Source: Pleomorphochaeta sp963678575
Lineage (GTDB): Bacteria; Spirochaetota; Spirochaetia; Sphaerochaetales; Sphaerochaetaceae
Direction of reading: 5' to 3'
Assembly (NCBI GenBank): GCA_963678575.2
Contig: CAXXHV010000001.1
Coordinates: 310,001-374,000, forward strand
DNA: 64,000 nt
The notes under the pieces were generated by a model that saw only the letters and a program-made list of their open reading frames with translations, was not told where the DNA came from and did no database searches. The translations under genes and the position numbers were made by a program. Below, piece by piece: positions 24,895 through 33,477 of this stretch (its first letter is position 1; each line of letters starts with the position of its first letter).

Positions 24895-25593
24895 ATGAGA
24901 AAAATTCAAATATTTAATGATAGTTATAGTGCTTGTTATCATTTAGCGGAAGATTTAAAAGCTTTAAATAATAAAGAATCAAATATTGCAATTTCAGGAG
25001 GATCTTCTCCTTTGTTATTATTTAACATAATGAAAGATAATTTTGTTGCTTCTGATTTTTCAAATTTAAATTTTTTTTGGGTTGATGAGAGATTTGTTGA
25101 AAGTGAAAGTGAAGAAAGTAATTATGGCAATTTTTCTCGAATTTTAATTGATAATAAAATAATAAATCGTAATAAAGTATTTCCTATGTATAAAAATGGT
25201 ACTGCGAATCAGATAATAAAAAAAATAAAGGAAGAAATAAAGTTAAAAGTTCCATATAAAAATGATATTCCTTTCTTTGATCTAATTATTTTGGGATTAG
25301 GTGATGATGGTCATACAGCTTCATTATTTCCTGATAATTTAATAGCTCTTGATTCAAATGAAATTATTATTAAAACGGAACATCCAAAATCAAAACAAAA
25401 AAGATTGACTCTTACAAAAAATGTTATAAATAATTCATCTAAAGCAATAATGCTTTGTTTAGGGAAAAATAAAGCTAAAATTGTAAAAGATATTCTAATA
25501 AATAATAATAAAGCTTTGCCAGCTTCATATATTCAAAATAAATATGAATATATTTGGTACTTAGATGAAGAATCCGCATCTTTGTTAAACTAA
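24895..25593 (+). CDS. pgl: 6-phosphogluconolactonase
   Basis: The 232-residue protein of the NagB/Pgl fold has ISGGSSPLLLFNIM, FFWVDERFVESESEESNYG and DLIILGLGDDGHTASLFPD, the last being the lactonase active-site loop. It hydrolyses 6-phosphogluconolactone between the Zwf and Gnd steps. Position directly after zwf confirms the assignment over glucosamine-6-P deaminase. Confidence 0.94.
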   Translation: MRKIQIFNDSYSACYHLAEDLKALNNKESNIAISGGSSPLLLFNIMKDNFVASDFSNLNFFWVDERFVESESEESNYGNFSRILIDNKIINRNKVFPMYKNGTANQIIKKIKEEIKLKVPYKNDIPFFDLIILGLGDDGHTASLFPDNLIALDSNEIIIKTEHPKSKQKRLTLTKNVINNSSKAIMLCLGKNKAKIVKDILINNNKALPASYIQNKYEYIWYLDEESASLLN

Positions 25594-25641
25594 TTATAAA
25601 TGATTAGAAAAGTTTTTTTTACTTTTATTAAGAGAAAAAAG

Positions 25642-25679
25642 AAGAAAGTGTTAATTTTTATAATAATTAACACTTTCTT
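25642..25679. repeat. 15-bp perfect hairpin after pgl
   Basis: AAGAAAGTGTTAATT (25642-25656) and AATTAACACTTTCTT (25665-25679) pair perfectly around an 8-nt loop. There is no U-tract on the plus strand, so it is an atypical terminator for pgl. Its right arm runs into the first Pho-box repeats, so it could also affect pstS control. Confidence 0.6.
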
Positions 25680-25725
25680 AACAATTTATTATAATTTCAT
25701 TAACATCTTTAAATTATCTTCTAAT
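25667..25725 (+). promoter_or_regulatory. Pho box (four 11-bp repeats) and -10 of the pst operon
   Basis: Four consecutive 11-bp units start at 25667, 25678, 25689 and 25700: TTAACACTTTC, TTAACAATTTA, TTATAATTTCA and TTAACATCTTT. TTAACA direct repeats at 11-bp phase are the PhoP/PhoB binding pattern known from Bacillus. TCTAAT (25720-25725, five of six -10 bases) begins 10 bp after the array, and no good -35 exists, as expected for activator-dependent Pho promoters. phoBR genes lie downstream. Confidence 0.8.
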
Positions 25726-25744
25726 CAAAAGATAGGAGATAAAC

Positions 25745-26587
25745 ATGAAAAAATTATTCTTAATTTTATTAATTGCAATTTCAAGTTTTACTTTGTTTGC
25801 AAATGGACAAAGTGAAAGTTCTAAAGTAGAAATTAAAAATTATACATTTGGTGGTTCCTCAACAGTAGCTCCAATAGTTAAATCAGTAATACCTGAATTT
25901 GAGAAAGAATATCCTTCTGTAAAAGTTGGGTATGAAACATTAGGTTCATCCACAGGTATTAAACAATTAATTGCTGGAACACTTTCATTAGCGGGTTCTT
26001 CAAGAGAATTAAAACAAAGTGAATTAGATAAAAACTGTGTTCCAACAACTATTGCTTTAGATGGTTTATCAGTTGGCGTTAATTCATCTGTTAATGTTAG
26101 TAATTTATCAATTGAACAATTGGCTGCAATTTTTAGTGGTGAAATAACAAATTGGAATGAAGTTGGTGGTAAAGACTTAAAAATTGAATTAATTGAAAGA
26201 GATGAGACTTCTGGAACTTACGGGTCTTTTAATGAGATTGTATTAGATTCACAAGGAAAAGAACCAACAAAGAATGCCATTATTGCAAAAGAAAATGGTG
26301 AAGTTGCTACAAAAATTGCTTCAACACCGGGTTCAATTGGATATATTGGAATGGCTTTTAATCATATAATTACTAACGCTGGAGGAAAAATATTAAGCAT
26401 TGATGGAGTAGATCCAACCTCTGAAAATGTTATTAACAAAACTTATCCAATTAGTAGATCTTTATTCGTAGTTACTCTTGGAGAACCAAAAGATAATACT
26501 GTTGAAAAAGATTTTATAAACTTTTTATTATCTAAGAAAGGTCAAGCTATTGTTGAAGAAAGTGAATTTATTTCAGTAAATAATTAG
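25745..26587 (+). CDS. pstS: Phosphate ABC transporter substrate-binding protein
   Basis: The 280-residue protein has a signal peptide (MKKLFLILLIAISSFTLFA) without a lipobox cysteine. PstS hallmarks follow: FGGSSTVAPIV, LGSSTGIKQLIAGTLSLAGSSR, IFSGEITNWNEVGG and ERDETSGTYGSF. It captures phosphate outside the inner membrane. The frame is the first of pstSCAB-phoU and follows AGGAG. The LFANGQ start of the mature region is common in spirochaete binding proteins. Confidence 0.95.
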   Translation: MKKLFLILLIAISSFTLFANGQSESSKVEIKNYTFGGSSTVAPIVKSVIPEFEKEYPSVKVGYETLGSSTGIKQLIAGTLSLAGSSRELKQSELDKNCVPTTIALDGLSVGVNSSVNVSNLSIEQLAAIFSGEITNWNEVGGKDLKIELIERDETSGTYGSFNEIVLDSQGKEPTKNAIIAKENGEVATKIASTPGSIGYIGMAFNHIITNAGGKILSIDGVDPTSENVINKTYPISRSLFVVTLGEPKDNTVEKDFINFLLSKKGQAIVEESEFISVNN

Positions 26588-26588
26588 T

Positions 26589-27482
26589 ATGGTTAAAATT
26601 AAAAAAAACAGTAGGCGAAGACTTATTGAACAAAGTAGTAAAATCTTTTTACTACTTTGTGCTTTAGTTTCAATTATCGCAGTAATTGCAATAACTTTAT
26701 ACATTGTTAATCAAGGAATTCCTTTTTTTTCAAAGGTGAGTATGAAGGATTTTCTATTTTCATTTAATTGGGAACCTTCTGCTAGTACGCCTAGCTATGG
26801 AATTGCTGCATTTATATTAGCAAGTTTTGAAGTTGTTATAATTGCAATAATACTATCATTACCTATAGGCTTAGCTACTTCAATCTATTTAAGTGAATTC
26901 GCTAAAGGTAAATTATCAATCGTAATAAAAAATACAATAGAACTTTTAGCAGGAATTCCATCTATTATATATGGTTTAATCGGTATAGCTCTTGTAGTTC
27001 CTGCAGTAAGAAATGTTTTTGGTGGTAATGGCTATAGTTTGTTATCAGCTAGTATAATTTTATCAATAATGATTCTTCCAACTATAATTAATATTAGTGA
27101 AGTTTCAATTAGAAGTGTGCCTGATTCACTTAGAAAAGCATCTGTAGCTATGGGTGCAACAAAATGGCAAACCATTTATAAAATTGTAGTTCCTTCAGCT
27201 CTTAATGGTATTGTTACATCAATTATACTTGCTTTGGGAAGAGCTATTGGTGAAACAACAGCTGTTTTATTAGTTGGAGGTAATGCTGCAGTATTGGCAA
27301 AAACTCCTATAGACATGGGAAGAACATTAACAATGAATATTATAACAGATATGAGTTATGCAGAAGGAACTCATTTGTCAGCTCTTTTTGCAACAGCAAT
27401 GTTATTATTTATTTTTATATTATTTTTAAACTTCATTGTTGTTTTTGTAACAAATAGAAGTAGATTAGGACAGAGTGAATGA
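26589..27482 (+). CDS. pstC: Phosphate ABC transporter permease PstC
   Basis: The 297-residue protein has six hydrophobic segments and the permease coupling loop (RKASVAMGATKWQTIYKIVVPSA). LLAGIPSIIYGLIGIALVVP is typical of PstC. Start one base after the pstS stop, without a ribosome binding site of its own, implies translational coupling. Its 3' end overlaps pstA by 4 nt. Confidence 0.93.
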   Translation: MVKIKKNSRRRLIEQSSKIFLLLCALVSIIAVIAITLYIVNQGIPFFSKVSMKDFLFSFNWEPSASTPSYGIAAFILASFEVVIIAIILSLPIGLATSIYLSEFAKGKLSIVIKNTIELLAGIPSIIYGLIGIALVVPAVRNVFGGNGYSLLSASIILSIMILPTIINISEVSIRSVPDSLRKASVAMGATKWQTIYKIVVPSALNGIVTSIILALGRAIGETTAVLLVGGNAAVLAKTPIDMGRTLTMNIITDMSYAEGTHLSALFATAMLLFIFILFLNFIVVFVTNRSRLGQSE

Positions 27483-28969
27483 ACAGACACAATTCAAATA
27501 AAATTGCTTTAGCCCTAATTAAAGGCTTATCTTTATTAACAATTATTATTTTGGCTCTTATGTTAACATACTTAATTTATAGAGGTTTATATAGTAATAA
27601 ATTAATTGAAAGAGGCGTGACCGATCAAGTAAATAATGAATTGCCTTTTGAAATATATTCAAACCAATATTCAAATTTAGATGAACTTGATTATTTTACA
27701 TTAAGAAAAATATTTGAAGGGAAAATATATTCTCTTAGAAAGCTCAGTAACGTAAATAGAGATATTCAATTATATATTGATCCTTCCTTAAAACCTTTTC
27801 TTTCTAAATATTTTTTAATTGATGAAAAAACCTTAAACGATAATAGTATTATTAATATAAATAGCTCTTTGTTAAAGGAAGATAAAACTCAATTAAATGA
27901 AATAAAAAAGAATGAAGGAGCCCTTATAATTAGTAACAAACAAACTAATTTAAAAGGGTTAAGACCTGTTGCTCTTAGTGATATGGTCATCGCAGTAAAT
28001 CCTGGGGTAACTTCTCTTTATGAAAATAAAAAAATTGGTAATTTAAGAGAAAATGATTTAGATAATATACTAAAGGGTAATTATAAGAATTGGAGTGAAT
28101 TAAATGGCCCTTCAATTGATATCACTTTAGTAAATTCTCTTGAAGAGGTAGAGAAGAAGACTGGTTCTATAATGATAGTTCAAGCTTCTTCCTACCAGAA
28201 GGCCTTGAATGATGGGTTAAATATAAATTCCCTTAAAGTATTTCATAAAGTATCTAAAAGAAATTTAACATTACATTACTTGTTAAGTGAAAGTGAGGAT
28301 GAAGGGAAGTATGGGGGTATTTTAAGTATTATTTATAATACTCTATTTATGGTAATCCTAACTATATTAATAGCAACACCAATATCTGTTGCAGGTGCAA
28401 TTTATTTAGTTGAGTATTCTAAAAAAGGTAAATTATCAAGTCTTATAAAAACAGGAATAGACTTATTGGCGGCTGTGCCTTCAATTATTTTTGGACTTTT
28501 TGGATTGCTGGTATTTGTTCAATTACTTGGATTTGGTTTTTCAATGATAAGTGGTGTATTAACATTAGCTTTGATGATTTTGCCTACAATTCTTAGGACA
28601 AGTGAAGAAGCTATTAGAAGTGTTAGTCCTGCTTTGAAAGAAGCTAGTAGAGGCTTGGGTGCTACAAAAATTGAAACAATAATTAAAATTGTTTTACCAA
28701 GTTCTTCAAAAGGAATTACTACTGGGGTTGTCTTATCAATTGGAAGAGCTTTAGGAGAAACTGCTGCATTGATATTTACAATTGGTTCTTCTACTTCCTT
28801 TAGTTCAGGATTGAGAAGCTCCTCAAGAGTTCTTGCACAACATATATTTTTGATTATTACTGAGGGTGGTTCAATTGATGAAGCCTTTGCTTCTGCGCTT
28901 GTTCTAATTGTTCTCGTATTAATAATCAATAGTCTTACTAAAATAATTATGAGAAAGGAAGTAAAATAA
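27479..28969 (+). CDS. pstA: Phosphate ABC transporter permease PstA with a large extracytoplasmic insert
   Basis: The 496-residue protein is much longer than typical PstA (about 280-300). After the first membrane segment (residues 8-35) comes an extra region of about 240 residues, then the normal permease core (GGILSIIYNTLFMVILTILIA, LLAAVPSIIFGLFGL, coupling loop KEASRGLGATKIETI). The insert contains NILKGNYKNWSELNG (196-210), like IFSGEITNWNEVGG of PstS, and an earlier similar stretch (TLRKIFEGKI about 75-85). It is probably a degenerate phosphate-binding-protein domain facing outward. The permease assignment is firm; the function of the insert is unknown. Confidence 0.92.
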   Translation: MNRHNSNKIALALIKGLSLLTIIILALMLTYLIYRGLYSNKLIERGVTDQVNNELPFEIYSNQYSNLDELDYFTLRKIFEGKIYSLRKLSNVNRDIQLYIDPSLKPFLSKYFLIDEKTLNDNSIININSSLLKEDKTQLNEIKKNEGALIISNKQTNLKGLRPVALSDMVIAVNPGVTSLYENKKIGNLRENDLDNILKGNYKNWSELNGPSIDITLVNSLEEVEKKTGSIMIVQASSYQKALNDGLNINSLKVFHKVSKRNLTLHYLLSESEDEGKYGGILSIIYNTLFMVILTILIATPISVAGAIYLVEYSKKGKLSSLIKTGIDLLAAVPSIIFGLFGLLVFVQLLGFGFSMISGVLTLALMILPTILRTSEEAIRSVSPALKEASRGLGATKIETIIKIVLPSSSKGITTGVVLSIGRALGETAALIFTIGSSTSFSSGLRSSSRVLAQHIFLIITEGGSIDEAFASALVLIVLVLIINSLTKIIMRKEVK

Positions 28970-29740
28970 ATGAATGAATCTTTATTTAAAGTCACTGATT
29001 TAGATCTTTGGTACGGAGAGCATCAGGCCTTGAATAAAATAAATATGGAAATTCAAAAAAACACAATAAATGCTTTTATTGGCCCTTCAGGTTGTGGCAA
29101 AAGTACTTTTTTAAGAGTATTGGATCGAATGAACGATTTAATTGATGGTGTTACAATTGAAGGAAAAGTTCTATTTGAAAATCAAAATATTTATAAAGAA
29201 ATGGATATCTTAGAGTTAAGAAGAAGAGTCGGGATGGTTTTTCAAAAACCTAATCCGTTCCCAATGTCTATTTTTGATAATGTAGCTTATGGCCCAAAAT
29301 TATATAAAAAATATAGAAAAAGTGAGTTATATGATATTGTTGAGAACTCCTTGAAACAAGCTGCTATTTGGGATGAGGTTAAAGATAGATTAAATTCAAA
29401 TGCTTTAGGTTTATCAGGTGGACAACAGCAGCGATTATGTTTAGCTAGAACTTTAGCGGTTAATCCTGATGTAGTATTAATGGATGAACCAACAAGTGCT
29501 TTAGATCCAATATCAACAGCAAAAATAGAAGAACTTATGGTTGAACTAAAAAAAGATTATACAATCATTGTTGTAACACATAATATGCAGCAAGCTTCAA
29601 GAGTTTCTGATATAACTTCTTTCTTTTTAATTGATGAAAATAGAAGAGGTTTTTTAGTTGAAAGTGGTGAGACTAGTGAAATATTTTTGAATCCAAAAGA
29701 TAAAAGGACCGAAGATTATATATCAGGTAAATTCGGTTAA
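28970..29740 (+). CDS. pstB: Phosphate ABC transporter ATPase PstB
   Basis: The 256-residue ABC ATPase has the PstB pattern: DLDLWYGEHQALNKINMEI, Walker A GPSGCGKSTFLR, VGMVFQKPNPFPMSIFDNVAYG, signature LSGGQQQRLCLART and Walker B VVLMDEPTSALDP. ATG directly follows the pstA stop codon. It energises phosphate uptake. Confidence 0.96.
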   Translation: MNESLFKVTDLDLWYGEHQALNKINMEIQKNTINAFIGPSGCGKSTFLRVLDRMNDLIDGVTIEGKVLFENQNIYKEMDILELRRRVGMVFQKPNPFPMSIFDNVAYGPKLYKKYRKSELYDIVENSLKQAAIWDEVKDRLNSNALGLSGGQQQRLCLARTLAVNPDVVLMDEPTSALDPISTAKIEELMVELKKDYTIIVVTHNMQQASRVSDITSFFLIDENRRGFLVESGETSEIFLNPKDKRTEDYISGKFG

Positions 29741-29752
29741 AAAGAGGAAAAA

Positions 29753-30421
29753 ATGACAAAACAAGTATATCAAATTGATGAAAAAATAATGTTTTATAGG
29801 GAATTATTATTGCAAATGGTAACAAGAGTAGAACAAGCTATTTTGAAAGCTACAATTGCAATGGAAAATAAAGATATTAAGTTAGCTGAATCAGTAGTTA
29901 ATGAAGATTTCTTTATTAATCAATTAAGAGATATGATTGAAAGCGATGCTGTTAGATTATTAATTAGTGAAGCTCCTTATGGGCATTATATGAGACAAGT
30001 AATAGCAGGGTTAAAAATAGCTACAAGTTTAGAGAGAATGGGGGACCATGCTACACATCTTGCAAGAATGGTTAGTCATGAGAGTTTTAGTAATGATGAA
30101 AGAGAAGTTCCAATTATAAAAGGGATTATTGAAATGTCTAATATTGTTGCAAATATGTTTAGAGAAGCTATAGATGCTTTAATAAATATAGATGCTAAGC
30201 AAGCTAAAGATGTTGCTAAAATGGATGATGAAATTGATGATAGAAGAGAAGATTTAAAAAAGCAAATTCTTGAAGCTGGTCCATTTGAAAATATACAATT
30301 AAGACAAAATATGCATAATTATTATTATTTAGTAATAGAGCTTGAGAGAGTTGGTGATCATATTACTACTATTTGTTCCTGGGTTGTATATATGGAAGAA
30401 GGGGTAAAACCTCATTTATAA
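29753..30421 (+). CDS. phoU: Phosphate transport regulator PhoU
   Basis: The 222-residue helical protein has two PhoU repeats, each with the metal-binding motif (SLERMGDHATHLARM and ELERVGDHITTICS). It links Pst transport to PhoR signalling, usually as a negative regulator. Last gene of the operon, ribosome binding site AGAGG, strong terminator after it. Confidence 0.95.
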   Translation: MTKQVYQIDEKIMFYRELLLQMVTRVEQAILKATIAMENKDIKLAESVVNEDFFINQLRDMIESDAVRLLISEAPYGHYMRQVIAGLKIATSLERMGDHATHLARMVSHESFSNDEREVPIIKGIIEMSNIVANMFREAIDALINIDAKQAKDVAKMDDEIDDRREDLKKQILEAGPFENIQLRQNMHNYYYLVIELERVGDHITTICSWVVYMEEGVKPHL

Positions 30422-30435
30422 GATTTAATAAAAGC

Positions 30436-30479
30436 AAAAGCTCAGAGTTGTAATTTAATATTCAATTCTGAGCTTTTTT
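30436..30479 (+). terminator. Terminator of pstSCAB-phoU
   Basis: 15-bp stem with one G-U pair: AAAAGCTCAGAGTTG (30436-30450) against CAATTCTGAGCTTTT (30463-30477), followed by more T's. Confidence 0.9.
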
Positions 30480-30573
30480 CATTTATGGTAGAATTATAAA
30501 AATCTATTACTTATTAATAAGTGTTTTATTTGTTTATTTTTTATTAATAGAGAATACTTGTAGTAATTTATTG

Positions 30574-32370
30574 TCAACCTTTATACATCAAATCGCTTTT
30601 TTTATATAAAGAGGTTAAAACATTATGAGTTTTTGATAGAGTTAATATAAAAGTTGATCCTTTATTTTCTTTACTTTTGACTTCTATACTTCCAGAGTGC
30701 AAAAGTGCAATATGTTTTACGATTGAAAGACCCAATCCAGTCCCACCACTATCTCGAGATCTATTCTTATCAACTCTATAAAATCTTTCAAAAATTCTAT
30801 TTATATCTGATTCTGGTATTCCAATACCATAATCTTTGATTTTTATTATTATTTCATATTTTTTTTCACTGATTTTTATTTCAACATTACTATTTTCAGA
30901 ACTATAATTAATAGCATTTACTATGAGATTTATAATAGCTTGTTTTAAAAGACTTTCATTGCAATATACTAAAAGATTATCTATCATATTTTTTTTAATT
31001 TTAATATTTTTTTTGTCTGCCAAAGGTTTTGTAGTTTTTAAAACACTATCAATTATAGAAACAATAGGTATCTCTTGCATAATTGGTTTACTCTTTTCTT
31101 TTTCTAGAGAGGATAAAAGTAATAAATCTTCAATAATTGCTTTCATGTTTTTATAATTTAGATAAATATCTTGATAAAATTCTATAGCTTTTTCTTTTTC
31201 CAAATCATTGTTAATAAGAAGTTCAGTAAACCCTCCAATAGATGTTAATGGTGTTTTTAATTCATGAGAAACATTACTTACAAAATCCTTTCTTATTGTT
31301 TCAAGCCTATGGACTTCTGTGGTATCATTGATAGTTAAAAGAATGCCTTCACAATTGTCATTTTGTATCATTGCTGTGATACGAATTCTAAGATGTTTCT
31401 CTTTCCCTTTTCCATAAATATGAGCCATTTCTGCTGTATAATTATCAAAGAAGCATAATTCAATTTCACTTTTTTCAAAATTGTTTAAAGCATCATTAAT
31501 TTGATTATTTAAATCAATATCACTAATAATATCTCTAAGTACCATTTTTTTCTTTATCGCTTTACCTAAAATTGATACTGCAGCTTTATTACAAAGAACT
31601 ATTTCTTTTTTATTGTTTAAGAAAATAACGCCTTCTTGCATAGATTGAAGAACCAGAGCATATTCATTTTTCTCTTTTTCTAGATTTTTAATGATTTTTT
31701 GAAGTTCTTGAGCCATTGAATTCATTGTTTCTGATAATTCTTTAATTTCTAAAGGAGAATTGATATGTGTTCTAACATCTAATTCACCCTTAGCATAACC
31801 TTTACTGACTTCAACTAATGACTCAATAGGAATAAAGAGATATCTTAAAATAAAAAATAGGGCTATCCCTAATAAGATTATTATTATTAAAATTATTGGA
31901 ATTATTTTTGACATAAATGTTGAATTTAAAAATGAGAAATTTGATATAGGTGCGGCAACTCTTATATACAAATTATTATTATTTGATTTTATTGCACAGT
32001 ACAAAGTTTCAACTTTTGTTGTTTTGCTTTCTCGATAGCTAAATCCGACATTATCAATTTTAGCGGTTTTAATTTCTTCTCTATAAAGGTGGTTATCCAT
32101 TAATTCAATATCTTTTTCACTATCAAATAAAACTTTTCCATCAAGATTAATGACAGTTACTCTAAATTGATTTATTTTAGAAAATTTTTGTAGATTATTA
32201 TAATCTAAAGCTTCGGTACTATCTAAATATAGGGCTGCTTTTTCTAAATTATCTTTTTCTTGATTTGTAATGATTGAAATAAATACACTTCTTGCTGTAA
32301 ATAAAGAAGCAAATAAAATTAATAGAATTGAAGAAATTTGTAAAAGAGCTACTTGTTTCTTAAACTTCAA
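30574..32370 (-). CDS. phoR: Phosphate-regulon-type sensor histidine kinase (PhoR-like)
   Basis: The 598-residue protein has a membrane segment (residues 8-28), an extracytoplasmic sensor region of about 125 residues, a second membrane segment around 155-178, a HAMP domain, a PAS domain (about 235-345), H box FVSNVSHELKTPLTSIGGF and ATPase boxes DYGIGIPESDINRIF and GTGLGLSIVKHIALLHSG. Layout and pairing with a PhoB-type regulator beside pst make it PhoR; a PhoR of the PnpS type from low-GC bacteria looks similar. Start overlaps phoB by 4 nt. Confidence 0.88.
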   Translation of the reverse strand: MKFKKQVALLQISSILLILFASLFTARSVFISIITNQEKDNLEKAALYLDSTEALDYNNLQKFSKINQFRVTVINLDGKVLFDSEKDIELMDNHLYREEIKTAKIDNVGFSYRESKTTKVETLYCAIKSNNNNLYIRVAAPISNFSFLNSTFMSKIIPIILIIIILLGIALFFILRYLFIPIESLVEVSKGYAKGELDVRTHINSPLEIKELSETMNSMAQELQKIIKNLEKEKNEYALVLQSMQEGVIFLNNKKEIVLCNKAAVSILGKAIKKKMVLRDIISDIDLNNQINDALNNFEKSEIELCFFDNYTAEMAHIYGKGKEKHLRIRITAMIQNDNCEGILLTINDTTEVHRLETIRKDFVSNVSHELKTPLTSIGGFTELLINNDLEKEKAIEFYQDIYLNYKNMKAIIEDLLLLSSLEKEKSKPIMQEIPIVSIIDSVLKTTKPLADKKNIKIKKNMIDNLLVYCNESLLKQAIINLIVNAINYSSENSNVEIKISEKKYEIIIKIKDYGIGIPESDINRIFERFYRVDKNRSRDSGGTGLGLSIVKHIALLHSGSIEVKSKENKGSTFILTLSKTHNVLTSLYKKSDLMYKG

Positions 32371-33059
32371 CTTTTTACTCCTGAATATTTATAGCCTACA
32401 CCCCAAACAGTTTTTATTCTGTCGCCATATTTATTAAGTTTTTTTCTAAGGGATACAATTTGAACGTCAATTGCTCTTTCCGTAACAGGATAATCAGATC
32501 CTTTAATTTTTGTTATTAATTTTTCTCTTGAAAAAACTTTTTCAGTGTTTTCAATCAATAGAGCTAATAAATTAAATTCTGTAGCAGTAAGGACAATTGG
32601 AACATCATCAATAAGGCAAAGTCTTTTGGACATATCAATAAATATTCCAATATCACTTATGGTTGTAACTTCTTCATTTTTTAATTTTCTATCAAGTAAT
32701 CTTAGTGCTGCTTTTACTTTTGCAGATAAAACTTTTGGGCTAAAAGGTTTTGTTAAATAATCATCAGCACCAAGCTCGATCGCAGAAATAATATCGCTAT
32801 CATCGCTTTTTGCTGAAGAAATTATTATTGGTGTTTTAATATCTAGTTTATATCTTGCAATTTTTAAAATTTCAAAACCATTAACTAACGGAAGCATTAA
32901 GTCCAAAATAATACAAGCATATGATTTTTTGCTAATATAATCTAAGGCTGTTTGTCCATCATATACACAAGTAATATCAAAGCCTTCAGATTGTAAATGA
33001 AAACTAAGTAATTTAGAAATACTTTTATCATCTTCTATTATTAAAATATTTTTATTCAT
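32367..33059 (-). CDS. phoB: Phosphate-regulon-type response regulator (PhoB-like)
   Basis: The 230-residue OmpR-family regulator has a receiver domain (LIIEDDKSISKLL, acceptor D in IILDLMLPLVNGFE, lysine in DDYLTKPFSP) and a winged-helix DNA-binding domain (LTATEFNLLALLIEN, VTERAIDVQIVSLRKKL, VWGVGYKY). It should bind the TTAACA repeats before pstS. The ATG at 33059 has no Shine-Dalgarno sequence and appears leaderless. A smaller TTAACA-N5-TTAACA site lies upstream, perhaps for autoregulation. Confidence 0.9.
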   Translation of the reverse strand: MNKNILIIEDDKSISKLLSFHLQSEGFDITCVYDGQTALDYISKKSYACIILDLMLPLVNGFEILKIARYKLDIKTPIIISSAKSDDSDIISAIELGADDYLTKPFSPKVLSAKVKAALRLLDRKLKNEEVTTISDIGIFIDMSKRLCLIDDVPIVLTATEFNLLALLIENTEKVFSREKLITKIKGSDYPVTERAIDVQIVSLRKKLNKYGDRIKTVWGVGYKYSGVKS

Positions 33060-33065
33060 AAATAA

Positions 33066-33095
33066 ATATTAGGCAATTATGGTTTTACTTTGCAA
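33066..33095 (-). promoter_or_regulatory. Leaderless-type promoter of phoBR
   Basis: On the minus strand TTGCAA (33090-33095), 18-nt spacer, TAATAT (33066-33071), then 6 nt to ATG 33059. Confidence 0.6.
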
Positions 33096-33110
33096 TAGTG
33101 GGAGTAGTAA

Positions 33111-33127
33111 TTAACAAAATTTTAACA
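33111..33127. promoter_or_regulatory. Possible small Pho box upstream of phoB
   Basis: TTAACA at 33111-33116 and 33122-33127, 11 bp apart, the same repeat and phase as before pstS. It is in the opposite orientation relative to phoB and lies 15 bp beyond the -35, so function is uncertain. Confidence 0.4.
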
Positions 33128-33168
33128 TTTCTTTTATTTTTTTTAAGTAAAAAAATAATAATCTTTCG

Positions 33169-33428
33169 TGCAACAAAATATATTATCTTTTCTATTTAAT
33201 ATTAATAATAAGTAAAAATAAATAAATTTTATAATTTATTTATATAATTTTTTTTACATAATATAACAATTTTGTTAAATTTAAGATGAATATATCTTTT
33301 ATTTGTAAAATATAGTAATTTGAAATTTAAGTAAATGCAACAAAAATGCTATAAAATAATTGTTTTTAGAATTTTGTGCAACAAAATTAATAATTTTTTA
33401 ATATTTGTGTTGTATTAGTGTTGCATAA
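33169..33428 (+). promoter_or_regulatory. Cluster of TGCAACA-type boxes before the purine operon
   Basis: TGCAACAAAA occurs three times in forward orientation (33169-33178, 33336-33345, 33377-33386). The third sits in the palindrome ATTTTGTgcaACAAAAT (33371-33387). Two reverse copies, GTGTTGTATTA (33407-33417) and GTGTTGCATAA (33418-33428), form an 11-bp direct repeat. The last overlaps the purE -35. The same boxes precede carA. The remainder of the 418-bp gap before purE is AT-rich with no gene. Confidence 0.55.
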
Positions 33429-33449
33429 GTTTGATGTTTTTAATATTGT
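33421..33449 (+). promoter_or_regulatory. Promoter of the purine operon
   Basis: TTGCAT (33421-33426), 17-nt spacer, TATTGT (33444-33449). The -35 is part of a TGCAACA-type box (reverse orientation). GAGAGG (33461-33466), 11 nt before the purE ATG, serves as a distant ribosome binding site; CTCGT-ATA-ACGAG (33451-33463) could partly hide it. Confidence 0.55.
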
Positions 33450-33477
33450 ACTCGTATAACGAGAGGTATTTACAATT

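Noticed and set aside
24895..25593. Glucosamine-6-phosphate deaminase as alternative for pgl
   Set aside because: The DDGHTASLFPD loop and the gnd-zwf context identify 6-phosphogluconolactonase.
25600..25815. 71-codon open frame before pstS
   Set aside because: It spans the 15-bp hairpin, Pho box and the start of pstS in another frame; composition is just AT-rich.
33407..33428. CRISPR-like or DnaA-box reading of the repeated GTGTTG units
   Set aside because: Repeats are too short and not spaced as an array, and they do not match the DnaA box TTATCCACA; a regulator site fits better.
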